A stretch of 64,000 nucleotides of DNA from Dermacentor variabilis (lineage: Eukaryota; Arthropoda; Arachnida; Ixodida; Ixodidae), in assembly GCF_050947875.1 (NCBI RefSeq), contig NC_134576.1:59586255-59650254 (forward strand), read 5' to 3'. Numbering within the stretch: the stretch's first letter is position 1; every line of letters begins with the position of its first letter. The notes beneath the pieces are model-generated. The model was not told the DNA's origin. It saw only the letters and a list, made by a program, of their open reading frames with translations, and ran no database searches. This document shows, piece by piece, positions 42,850 to 53,192 of the stretch. A program made the position numbers and the translations under genes.

Positions 42850-44300
42850 GAACCTTGGTCTCGAGACAGTGGCAGTGCTAGCAGAACTAAAATTATCTGC
42901 TGGGCAAGCCAAACTTCTCTCGGAAGCCCCGGATCTTAAAAATTAGCTCCTGGCCACCAATAACACCCTGACCGAACTCGGCGAACGTCGAACTAGTGTT
43001 GATACAAACTGCCAGTAAATTCAGCCCTTGAGAATCTTCTCGAATGGCCGGAAGCTTAACAACGGTGCCCTGGTCCTCGGCTGGGAATGCCATGCTTTCT
43101 CTCGTCATGTTGGCGTGCTCTACAACGTTTCGGTAACCACGGAAGCAAGTGTTCAAAACATCTATGCCTCACCTGTCTCACCTTATCCTGGCGACTGCTG
43201 CTTGCCACCAACTGAGATGCTCCCTGTCGACCAGTGCCTCATCGGCAATAGTACAGTTGACGGCCCCTGCGACGACGCGGCGATGGCGGGTGCTTTCCCA
43301 GCTTCCGAGTCTTTGTGCGCTGTTACCCTCCTCTGGCAGGGCGGTTTGCGTCACGGGTCAATTCTCACGTGATATCCACTCTACACCTTCAATGTCTTCA
43401 GCTGCGCCGAGAGCGAGTCAGCCTAAAGCTGTGCTCCGAACGAAATCTTTAGTGGGCACGACAGGAATGATGGCCTGACGTATCTTTTTGTTCATTCCGC
43501 AGGTCAGTTGCCTTTCCATATCAAGACTAATATCTAACGATCCATTTATAATCGTGCCTTTATGCCCAGAAGCGGTTCCCTTGTCCTTTTTGTTCATTGT
43601 TATTGCCTTTGTGCGGTGAAGTTGAAAGTAATCCCAGTCCTCCGAGGGAACAGCATTCGGACACATTAACCAAATTACAGAAAACTTTATCCGATTTGAA
43701 TCAAATGTTCAAATGAAGGGAGGATAACCAAAAAGCAATCTTGGACACTTTTACAGAGTTAAAAACACGTACGAAACGGTGGCGGATGCAATATCTGATA
43801 TTAAATTAAGATTTGCGACCATATAATTTCAGACCGGTAGTTTTGAAAAATGGCAGCATGAACTCGCTGACGTGCATGAAGCGGTTTGAAGTATAGCAAA
43901 GGACGCTGCGTTCCTACGCTCCGGATTCGATGATGCGAAAGACGCCTCTCGAAGGAATAATCTACTTTAATATGGTTTAATGGGCATAGCCACCAAGACT
44001 GCTGTTCAATGAGAGCAAAAAATATTGGTTATTCTAACTAACACTCTATGTCTAGTATTAGCATATCGCGCGCACATCATATTGGTAGATTCACTCCAGG
44101 GAAATCACGTCTACTGATATTATATTTTGCTGCCTATATAACGAAAGAAGAAATTTTATCGAACCTTCCATGTTAAAGAAATCATTATCTCTGTTATTTA
44201 ATATTTCCGTGCCGCAACACGTCACGCTAGAAAAAGCCATACCGAATACGGAAGAAGTCAGACTATACCATTTAAGTTAACATATAACAAGCTACAAATT
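42850..44300 (+). pseudogene. CR1-like LINE ORF1 region, decayed
   Basis: A helical segment near 42880-42990 (LSAGQAKLLSEAPDLKN, NNTLTELGERRTS) precedes the 2A-like motif at 43615-43641. Following it, LTKLQKTLSDLNQMFK (about 43664-43711), ELKTRT, and in a shifted frame a SRRNNL-type motif near 43955 mark the LINE ORF1 coiled coil and the start of its RRM-like region. Stops and frame changes are frequent. Confidence 0.55.
43615..43641 (+). other. 2A-like motif (degenerate) in a CR1-like LINE
   Basis: In the ORF1 frame the sequence reads LCGEVESNPSP just before the coiled coil. The 2A ribosome-skipping consensus is D-V/I-E-x-N-P-G-P; here D is E and G is S. The hydrophobic residues upstream fit the 2A pattern. 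APE-type LINEs with 2A at this position are known from other animals. Confidence 0.6.
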
Positions 44301-44439
44301 GGTAGAGAATGCTATGGCTACGACGCCATTGAACAAAAGGACTATGCAATAAAGCCTTTAGGTAGAACCCCAGATGATGCCGCGGCGTCTTTTCTACCCT
44401 TAAGATCGGGCCGCAACTTTCCAACAGCGCACCCATTGG

Positions 44440-46860
44440 ATAACGCCAGGGGCAGGGACCTCGATCCTATAATATCGAGACTACCGGTTCTTTTTACTAA
44501 TATTCGTACCTTCTTACCTGACAAAGATGATCTCTGCAGGCTAACAAATGATTGTGATGCTGACATAATTGCATTAACTGAAACGTGATTGACGAGTAAA
44601 GTAGCAAACTTTGAGTTATTCCTCTGTAATAAAAAAAAAGTATAATGTTTGCCGTAGCGATCGCGCAAACATATTAAGCGGTGGTGTTTTAATGGCTGGA
44701 CTGTTTGCTTTAGCCATATCATGTAACATTGAATGTGTATGGTGCTGCGTTTCTATAAATTTCAAAAAGATTGATCAAAAAACAAGAAAGGGGCTGACAG
44801 ATGGAATAGCACACTGTGGTATAAAGTTTGTAAACAGGGATGAAGTGCCTCAGACAGGCTGGCCATTGACGAAGATAGGTCCTCCTATCGAAACGTTGGT
44901 CAGCCTGTCTGAGGCACTTCATCCCTGTTTACAAACTTTATACCAAAAAGATTGATCGGTATTTTTTACCGAACACCATCAGCAGACCCGACGTTTTGCG
45001 ATAGCATGTACGATTGTTAATGCCAGGCTAATAAGGATTTGCTTCCCCGGAGCGCCATTATTATTTATGGGCGATTTTAACTTCCACAACATTTCCTGGT
45101 CAAGCAGGCGTGCTTTATTAAATACAACTTCCGCAATATCGAAGCGCTTTGTCGACATATGTGCTGATTTCAACTTGGTTCAGGCCGTTACTTCCTCTAC
45201 ACGTCTAAAGAACCCCACGTCATCTCTTTTAAATCTTGTTTTAGCGTCATAGACACATATCATATCTAAGGTCACACATTCACGTGGCTTGAGCGATCGC
45301 GACGTCTTGCATTTTTCAATTACCCTGGCAAATCTACCGTCCCATAACAGTATTAAAACCATTCGTAATTATAGAAACGGCAACTTCAGTGCTATCAACT
45401 ACAATGTTGCTATTTTTCTTGATATTTTCCTGCCTAATGTTGCTGAGCGCTCACTGGATACGAACTAGAATATATTCAAAGATAAAATGCCCGATCTCGT
45501 CAACAAGTTTATCCCGAAGGGGCGCGTTTTTCGAATAGAATTGCTTCGTGCTGTATTAAATCATTAAACGTCTATCTAACAGAAAAAAAACTACTTGTTT
45601 GCACAGCTAAGCAGATGCGAAGCCAGGCTAAATGGTCTGCTTACAAAGAAGCTGCCTCGGCCTACTCAACTGCGGTAATGAATACTATATTTTATTCTTT
45701 TAATGGTACCCTTCCGAACACGCTTACAAATAATCCAAGAAACTTCTGGAATGTAATTAGGCCTAGTTAATTGAAAAAGATTTCGCTTAGCACGCCTTCC
45801 GGTGAGCCTATACCTCGGCAGCACTTCGTTACAATTGTAAATTATGCGTTTATAAAAGCTCTCACTCCTTCAGCACATGATGACAAGCTTCCAAAGCTAC
45901 ATTGCTGCAATTTTTTTACATATGGATTCCATAATTTTTAAATCTACTCGTATAAAATAAATAATAGGCACTCTTAAGCTTACTTCTTCTTGCGGAGTAG
46001 ATGACATCACGACGAAATTATTAAAAAGTAATAGTAAGTGTTTATCATCTTAGAGAGCATTTTTTCACAGTAACCTGCCTTCATCCTTTCCACATGACTC
46101 GAAAACAGCAAAAATTATTGCGAACCACAAATATGGCGAAACTCAGAATCCTTTAAATACAGGCCCATATTGATTACGCCAGTACCGTGCAAAATAATGC
46201 AGGACATTATTTTCTAACCCTGTCAACTTTCTTGGAACAAATGATTTTTTCTCTATTAGTCAACATGGCTTTCGCAAGATCTTTTCTTGAGAGACTCAGC
46301 TGGTAACTTTCACTAATGACTTACATGTATATGCTAATAGTGGTTTTTTAACTGATTGCATATTTTAGAATTTTTCGAAATCTTTTGACAAGGTCAAATA
46401 TATATTGCTACTACGCAACTTAAGCACACTCAACATTGACCCGGGAGTACTTAGCTGGATCCAATCGTTCCTTTCGTCTTGGCTCAATTTGTTGTGACTA
46501 ATGACTCTACAACTAACGCGGCTCCTGTTGAATCCGGTGTTCCACAAGCGTCTGTCGTTGGTCCACTTTTATTTTTAATATATAATAAAGATGTACCTGT
46601 TCAAATTTCCTCACAATTTGCTTATTCGCTGACTACTTTGTTATATATCGAAAAATAACTAACGCCTCTGATATCACTACTCTTCAATCTGATTTAAATA
46701 GTATATCTAATTGGTGCCTCACTTGTTTCATGGAACTTAACATCAATAAATGCGAATCTATACGGATTTCTCGTTCTAAAACAAGTTGCCGTACCAACGC
46801 CCTCACTGACTGCGCCTTTCAAACTGCCGTTTTCTTGGCGTTAAAATACCTGAATGAGTG
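44440..46860 (+). pseudogene. CR1-like LINE ORF2 (EN and RT), decayed
   Basis: EN: FTNIRTFLPDKDDLCRL, DADIIALTET (about 44495-44587), then after a hairpin insertion LFMGDFNFHNISWSS (about 45063-45107) and TSSLLNLVLAS (45220-45252). RT in shifting frames: ISQHGFRKIFS (about 46255), FSKSFDKVKYILLL (about 46375-46415), STLNIDPGVLSWIQSFLSS, a PQxSVVGPLLFLIY region (about 46543-46585), and a destroyed active site near 46625. It belongs to the element starting upstream of 43615, with the 3' tail at 47160-47200. Confidence 0.75.
44777..44944 (+). mobile_element. 168-bp hairpin insertion with hammerhead-like core and 13-bp duplication
   Basis: Flanked by AAAAAGATTGATC at 44764-44776 and 44945-44957. 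Arms of 47 bp (44818-44864 and 44898-44944) are complementary with one mismatch. The 33-nt loop contains TTGACGA, a six-bp stem GATAGG/CCTATC around TCCT, then GAAACGTT, matching the Penelope-type minimal type I hammerhead layout CUGANGA-stem II-GAAA-short stem III-UH, with the arms as stem I. The first core base is U instead of C, which should weaken or abolish cleavage. Confidence 0.7.
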
Positions 46861-47154
46861 GCCCCACTCTCTATAACAATTCACTAATCAACATAAAACA
46901 AAGTATGATGGCCAATGGCATAATTACGTACTTATTCCTGAATTTTACCTGCTTGGTAGAGTGTACTCTTTCTGTATTATCATATTATGGAAGTCGCTTT
47001 CTTTCTTTTTAGGAATACATTATTAGATTTTTTATCTCTCTTTTGTTCCCGTCACTATGAATTCCTAGAACTAATCCTGTCTTTTTTACTCTTGGAATGT
47101 ATTATCGCCGCTCCCCCCCCCCTCTGCAATGTACAAATACGTAAATCGAGGATA

Positions 47155-47200
47155 TCACAAATTAATAAATAAATATATGAATAAATAAATATAAAATAAA
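47155..47200 (+). repeat. (AATA)n-type LINE 3' tail
   Basis: AATAAATAAATATATGAATAAATAAATATAAAATAAA-like sequence (interrupted) closes the CR1-like element of 42850-46860. Confidence 0.7.
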
Positions 47201-47329
47201 CCTTCATTCCACTATTGGCGATGATTTCCCTAAACATGTAGCCTACTAATTGCTTTGTACGTCCGCTCTAAAGCATTGTTCATAGGTCCTAAGCACTATG
47301 TTTTTTATGAAATATCTTAATCTTTCATC

Positions 47330-48330
47330 AGATCATGTCATCAGCAATCATCTCGCCATACTCCGCTTGCTGCACGAGCGCCTTTTTCGATGTTACATTT
47401 ACTAACTTAAAAAGCTTTCTTCCTAAACCTTAACAAGTATCTCATTTTGTATCTTCAGATTAACTGAAACATGGCTTAGTAATCAAATCAGTGACAGTGA
47501 TTTTCTGAGTGAACTACAGAACTTTGATGTTTTCCGTGAAGATAGACAGGGTACACAGGGCGCTGGCATCCTTACCGCCGTAAAAAAAAAAAAAAAAAAA
47601 AAAAAACTAATGGGCTCCGAACCTATGTGGCAACTAATCCAGAAATTATATGGCTCATCTCGCGCGCTAAACGGAAGCTACCGCTACTCGGCGTCTGTTA
47701 TAGTCCCGCCACAGTTATTCAGATCACGGGGGAAGTCAGGATCACTGTTGCGGAACTATAGGACACGCCGAGTAGCACTAGTTCCGTTTAGCGCGAGAGA
47801 TTAGCTATATAATTTCTGGATTAGTTGCCACACAGACTGTGAAGCACATTAGTTTATTTTACTGCGATAAGCATGCCAGCGCCCTGTGTACCCTGTCTAT
47901 CTTTGTGGAAAACATCAAAGTTCGGTTGTTCACTCAGAATATCCCTGTCACTGATTTCGCGTAGGTAGTGACGGAGGGCATGCTGTCAGGATGAGTGATT
48001 AGTATGAGATCAAGGATGTTACCAGTACCATGAGTATCTCGCGTTGACTCTCTTATCATTTGGTGGAGGTTAATATTAAAGGAAATATCTAGGCATTCTT
48101 TAGCACCAGTGTTATTCGTAACTATGTAGAATAGTTTGAAGAGTTGTCATGGCGGTAATTGAATTCCCCAAATATCAAGTTGCCAGCGTTCGGGATTTTT
48201 TCTTGAATGGTTCCAGGAGTTATCCTGAATTCCCCCGAGATCTGAGTAACTCCTCGAACCATCGCAATAGACCATGGCTCAAGAGCGCAGCAAAAACTCG
48301 AAAACAAGAAAAAACGTACATTTCGCTCCG
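47330..48330. mobile_element. CR1-like endonuclease fragments in inverted, permuted order
   Basis: Plus strand: RLTETWLSNQISDSDF and NFDVFREDRQGTQGAGIL (about 47458-47577), interrupted by an A-run at 47582-47606, then VATNPEIIWLISRAKRKLP (about 47625-47682). From about 47732 to 47957 the same segment is repeated inverted. Adjoining it, 48330-47958 on the minus strand encodes the C-terminal half of an APE endonuclease, including NAGNLIFGEFNYRH, DTHGTGNILDLILITHPDS and a Y-S-T segment. All pieces come from one CR1-like family. Confidence 0.7.
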
Positions 48331-48539
48331 CTAAGCTGAGGCCAAGCCCTAGCTCCAGGGGAAGATAAAACGTATCTGAACAGGCCTACGTGATAGCTAT
48401 CCGGCCACAGAAGCACTATTTTTGTCCATTCAGATCTACTCTGCCTGCTCAGCAATAACCTCATTAATTCTTGCAGGTCACCAATCCAGGAGTCATCCCC
48501 TGGTATCAAAATCTAGAAAGATGGAGAAATTTTGTCTGA

Positions 48540-49502
48540 CCTTGACATTGCCAAACTGTTTAACAATGTTTTTTCATTTGTTTTTAATGTCGAGCCACAA
48601 GTGCGTCTTCTTGCTTTCCCTATTTCAAAAATGCCTCAATGTAGCATTTTATTTTTTCACCAGATGAAATATCCGCGTTGATTGATAATCATAAACGGTC
48701 CTCATCACTCAGTGCTGAAGAAATCACTTCAAAGCTTCTTAAAGAAAAACAGGAAGTGCACCTATGCTATTTATCTAACCTTGCGGTTTTCCCAATCATT
48801 ACCATCAAGCACCCTCTAAAATCTGTGAAAAAGAAGAGGGGTCGTTCCTGGCTACAAATCAGATAGTTATAATTCACCCTTAAACTATCGTCCTATACAA
48901 ATAACTAGTGCCCTATGAAAAATCACAGAACACGTCCTATACTCCCACGTTATTAATTTCCTAGAAAATAGTAACTGTTTCATCCTTCGCAAAACGGATT
49001 CCGTAAATATCTGTCATTCAGTACTAAATTAGGTACACTTCTTCGTGACCTACACTTAAATCTCGATAGTAACACTAACCGATATCGTCTTTATTTATTT
49101 TGCAAAAGCGTTTGATAAGGCAGCTCATGAACGCTTATTATTTGAAATTTCTCACTTCCACTTTAAACCTAACGTCCTAATATGGATGAAAGAATGTCTT
49201 AGCCGATAAAAGTCCGACAGTGCAACACTACTTCAGAATTTATTCATGTAACATCAGGCATATCTCTAGGTTCTGTTCCAGGTCCCCTTCTCTTCCAACT
49301 ATACATTAACCATCTAACTCTGTTTCCTCTCACCTTCATATGTTTGCAGACTATTGCGTCGTTTAGCGATCTACTACTAACCTGCATGTAATCTTCACCA
49401 GATTTACCTCAGTAACGTATTAGAATCCATACAGAATCGCGCCGTAACACACATCCACTCGTCATGCTCACATGATATTTATTTATTTATTCATTTAATA
49501 AT

Positions 49503-49565
<63 letters not shown>

Positions 49566-50380
49566 TCACAGTACCCACAGCGCCAGTTTGGCATTACAGT
49601 GGGGGGGGAGAAGTACATATATCACTGACAAACAGCAGTTATTATAGAATACATGAAAAAAAAAGATACAGATCAGGGCAAATCGCCGTCACAAAAAAGA
49701 AGAAACAAAGAGGCAGAGCATAACCGTACATGTGCGAAGTTAAACAAAGCGGTTCTGTTGACGCAAGCACAAAGTACAGAGAACAAAAAAATTTCAAGTC
49801 ATACGGCTCAAGCAACGGCATCATTTGAATATAGCCAGACAACATCGCTGGGCTACCTGTTCCACTCGCTGACCGTCTTAGGAAAGAATGAAATCTTAAA
49901 AAGCTCCGTTCTACAACTATACTCTTTAACTTTAAGTGGGTGATCGCACCTGCCAGAAGTGTACTCCGGTGGCTTTATGTAGCTATCATGATTGAGGCCA
50001 GATATGAGATATCAGCGTTTCACCATAAAATGTGTAATTCTGGTATAGACCCGTCAGCGCACCGTCGCCGTATCGCGAGCTTATCCTTAGTCTGAAAGTT
50101 CTGCAACAGTTTGCTTCAACACGCAGTTACATTTTACCACCTTCGCGCGTATCTCTGTACACAGGTCACCACCAAATGTTCCTCGCCCTAGTGCACTCAC
50201 TCTCACCTCCTCGTCGCAATTTTTTCATCGCCCAGCTAAATACTCGTCCGACCTTCCGCACCATACCGCCGTCATTACAATTTCATCTGCCTTCACGGCA
50301 GAAGTAGCAACAATCGTTCTATAAAATAACATCGTGAACAATCTTCTGTTATAAGGCTTCTTGAAGATAATAAATTAGGT
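48540..50380 (+). pseudogene. CR1-like LINE RT and C-terminus, decayed and split
   Basis: Plus strand pieces in order: IDNHKRSSSLSAEEITSKLL (48679-48738), a QNGFRKYLSFSTKLGTLLRD region (about 48985-49050), FCKSV near 49098 (the F-x-K-A-F-D motif broken), VTSGISLGSVPGPLLFQLYI (about 49250-49308), then SNVLESIQNRA (about 49411-49443). After a nested LINE fragment the C-terminal part resumes with YEISAFHHKMCNSGIDPSA and HRRRIASLSLV (about 50005-50090). An internal deletion removes the thumb, and the Y-A-D-D region is lost. Confidence 0.7.
49477..49986 (-). mobile_element. LINE 3' UTR fragment with (TAAA)n tail, nested, CATGAT duplication
   Basis: Begins with a (TTTA)n microsatellite at 49477-49566 (plus strand), the tail of a minus-strand LINE, followed by CACAGTACCCACAGCGCCAG, a 3' UTR sequence type of CR1-like elements. 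CATGAT occurs immediately before (49471-49476) and after (49987-49992), a likely target-site duplication. It splits the CR1-like C-terminus. Confidence 0.7.
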
Positions 50381-50599
50381 CACTGCTCGCCCTAGTAGTC
50401 ATTGATGTGCCGTAATTTTTACTGCAACACCCACTTTAGTTTGGAGAGCATTTCAGCTGCTGGCAGCTTTGTAATACGTTAGTTCGTTCATCTCATATTA
50501 AAGGTACTTCAAGCACTTTTCGGGGATATATTTCTGTGTTTGTGTCTATTTATATATGTTTACATGTATCTAACCGTTTTTCCGCGCACCAGGGTCACT

Positions 50600-50675
50600 T
50601 GGTAGTCTGTAGTCGCATGGGTAGAGCATCGGACTGCTGAGCCGAGGGAACAGGGTTTGAGACTAACCATCGGCC
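50600..50675 (+). repeat. tRNA-like head of a SINE-type repeat
   Basis: AGTCGCATGGGTAGAGCATC resembles an A box/D-arm, CGGACTGCTGAGCCGAGG an anticodon arm, and GGGTTTGAGACTAACC a B box with one change from GGTTCGANNCC. No intact acceptor stem is visible. The downstream body contains GGGTCACTGAGTGTG-type motifs recurring at 50816 and 51118. Confidence 0.5.
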
Positions 50676-50988
50676 AAGTGAGGTCACTCAGCCAACGGCA
50701 ATGTATACATACGGCACCGTTGTAGCGAGATAAACCCTATGACGCCGACTTCGAGAATTGGGTATCAGTTAATCAGTTTGCGGTGATCCTCAATCAACCT
50801 TTCTGATGCCAATATGGGTCACTGAGTGTGTGCCAGTACGTGTGTGCCGCTCTTCAATGAGCGTCAATGAGGCCAACTTCAGTAACTAGGTAATTGCCAC
50901 AGGAAAAACTCATTCCCATTTATTCGATGCTCAGCAGAATCGTACTCACGTAAGAGTGGTCGCTCAACGACAGCAAAACGATGCGTAA

Positions 50989-51116
50989 CAGGCTGCGCCA
51001 TGAACACACCGCGTATGTGCTGCTTTGAAAATAATGTCTTTCACGCCAACACCTTAGCCAGCTGCGCCATGAATGCCTTCGTTATGTGCCTCTCTTGAAA
51101 CAATATCTCGCCAACT
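50989..51116 (+). repeat. Two 70-bp tandem units
   Basis: CAGGCTGCGCCATGAA at 50989 and CAGCTGCGCCATGAAT at 51059 start two diverged units of about 70 bp, both containing TATGTGC, CTTGAAA or TTTGAAA, AATAT/AATGTCT and CGCCAAC. Confidence 0.5.
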
Positions 51117-51119
51117 TGG

Positions 51120-52320
51120 GTCACCGAGTGTGCGCCACTAGGTGTTCGGCAAACCATGGAACGATTCTGAGCCTCGCGGCAGGCCCTGGTGCATCACACT
51201 TCTTTTCTCGGAGGCTACATATCGATTTCTTGACAGCCCTATGAGATGGGGCAGCGTGTCCTGAAAGAAGCGCGAACGAGGAGTCCCGCTGCAGCACGTT
51301 CTTCATACTTACCTTATTTCAACTGTTGTGAAGGTTTTTGTCGCTATATTTATTCAATGTTGAACGCTTTGCCGTTGGCCGCCATCGTCACACACGCTCT
51401 GCTGAATCTTTTTCTATAAGAAAATGCTGGAAGATTGCTTGAGACGTGCTTAAAGCGAACTTCCGCGTAATTCTTCCGACCACAATCTCGAACTATGATC
51501 TGCGGACAAGTAAAAATGTATGCTGCATACGGGCGTACGTTGTACTTTAGCAAACCTAACCTATTTCAGCGGATCAGCCGACCCTTAGTAAATAAGGTCA
51601 TTCCAAGCCGCATACCTCCCCTATCGTAGGCAATGAAGCTGCGTCCTGAAAACCGAGTTTTAGTCGTATAACAAAGTGAATCAGTGCATCAATCATGGCA
51701 GCTCTCCCCTTTACGTCTGTGTTGTGTTCGGCCGTGCCACGATCTAGAGTGCGAATTTAGTTGATCGGTCTGGGACAGCCCAACCTACGCAAAATAACTT
51801 TCCGTGGCGACTCCGGATCTTTTGGCTAGGATGCAGGCACTTTTGGCTAGGATGCCGGGTTATTTGGTGGCTTATACAGACGACGGATATCACCGTTCTG
51901 ATAATACTGGATTTCTACGAAGCGACATGCGGTTTCTACTCAAAACCATCATTGCCGCTTTCCAATATGTGTACTGAAGTGACGCTGAAGGGAAGGGAGG
52001 CTGAAAGGGAGCACCGCACGCTGATAGCTCGACTAATTCGTTGGCGTGGGTTACGTGACCATTTTGAGCGAAGCCATCAAAGTGAGAGCAGCGATAGTGA
52101 TCCGTTCCTTCTACCATTAACCTAAGCGCCATTATTACCTGGAACGTGTTGCAGGGAAGGCCAACAAAAAAATTACTACTGTAGTTTATTTGAAAATAAG
52201 TCAGAATAAACCACGATACTGCTCATGTCTTTCAAGAAGCAGTTGTGGAAATTGTATAAGGATCGCCTAGCCCTGCTATCAAGTGGTTCAAACTATTTGT
52301 GGCATTGTCAAAAGTACTTA
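51120..52320. other. No supported gene; probable intergenic/3' flank of CLCA-like gene
   Basis: Open frames are short and without motifs. A small duplication, CTTTTGGCTAGGATGC, occurs at about 51818 and 51840. Nothing else is recognised. Confidence 0.45.
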
Positions 52321-52324
52321 GTGC

Positions 52325-52330
52325 TTTATT
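52325..52330 (-). terminator. Candidate poly(A) signal AATAAA
   Basis: Minus-strand AATAAA, 89 bp beyond the stop codon of the CLCA-like exon. A second TAAACT/AAATAAACT-type site lies further down near 52180. Confidence 0.5.
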
Positions 52331-52418
52331 TTGGTCACAAATACCATGCGGTATTCTAGCTACACATAGTTTCATGTTCTCTTAAAAACAAAGCACTCAC
52401 GGTCTGTACTTTTGAACT

Positions 52419-53011
52419 TCACATAGTTGTCGCTGTTTGAGTGTTTGTGGAGGGGCCCTGATTCTCAGAAGTGGTGCTCGCCCTCGCCCTGTACAGCAGT
52501 ATAATTGCGATGAACACCACGACGAATCCAGCAACTAGTGCCAGCAGAATCCAAGTGATGACGGATGGCTCGTCATCAATGCCTGGCTCTACCTCGGCCG
52601 GTGTTGTGGTCGTTGCTGCGTCTTTGTCCTTGTGGGGCGTTTTCGGGGCTGTCCTTGGTGGTACAGGATTCGAGGGCTGCCGACTAGTCCACGTGGTGGT
52701 GTCAGATCCTATTATTATCAAATAGGCAGTAAAATTTGAAATTGTAAATGTTACAGTAGTAGTACTAGACGGCTTCGACTTCAGCCCTTCCGCGTTAATA
52801 ACACGAGCCGCTAGGTACGCCTCCAGATTGAAGTCGTCGCCTTGGGCCGACGTCGCCCAGTTGCGGGGAAGAGCAATGGTGACTTCATGCCGCGAACCGG
52901 GGGGGAGGGCTTGAAGGTTGCCTTCCACGACATTGGACATCACCTCATGGCTATCGAAGTGCGATTCAAGGTAGCGTTCGTCAGTGCCACCTCTGATCTC
53001 CACTTCCGTAG
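52419..53011 (-). CDS. 3'-terminal exon of a CLCA-like membrane protein
   Basis: The frame encodes EIRGGTDERYLESHFDSHEV, a polar beta-rich region ending VINAEGLKSKPSS, a Thr/Pro-rich linker (residues about 100-140), a membrane segment of about 24 residues (SVITWILLALVAGFVVVFIA onward) and a short Thr/Ser-rich tail ending at TGA (52421-52419). This is the layout of the C-terminus of calcium-activated chloride channel regulators: the last extracellular Fn3-like domain, then a membrane anchor. Those proteins are self-cleaving metalloproteases that modulate chloride conductance. A splice acceptor TTTCAATTACAG lies immediately 5' (ending 53012), so the exon starts at 53011 in phase 1. No ATG start belongs here. 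Upstream exons were not found in 53012-64000, which is filled with transposons, so they must lie beyond the window or be very short. No frame damage is seen. Confidence 0.6.
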
Positions 53012-53167
53012 CTGTAATTGAAAGTACCGAAGACAGCTGTCACCTAGAATGACGTGGCGTTGATATCAAGAAAGAGACGCTAACACCTCTTAGCTTACTC
53101 GATCGTCGAAAGATTAAATACGCGCTGCGATGTCGCTACATTTTTTCATAGCTGTAACCGACGTATA

Positions 53168-53192
53168 ATATATATATATATATATATATATA
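53168..53192. repeat. (TA)n microsatellite
   Basis: Short TA run in the intron side of the CLCA-like exon, at the 5' border of the following LINE. Confidence 0.9.

Noticed and set aside
49653..49943. 96-aa Lys/Thr-rich plus-strand frame
   Set aside because: Antisense of a LINE 3' UTR starting with its (TTTA)n tail.
52471..52725. 84-aa plus-strand frame
   Set aside because: Antisense of the CLCA-like exon, which has splice acceptor, membrane segment and poly(A) signal on the minus strand.
52700..52760. Possible 46-bp GT-AG intron inside the CLCA-like exon
   Set aside because: The frame is open across it and the length is too short for a normal intron, so a continuous exon is simpler.
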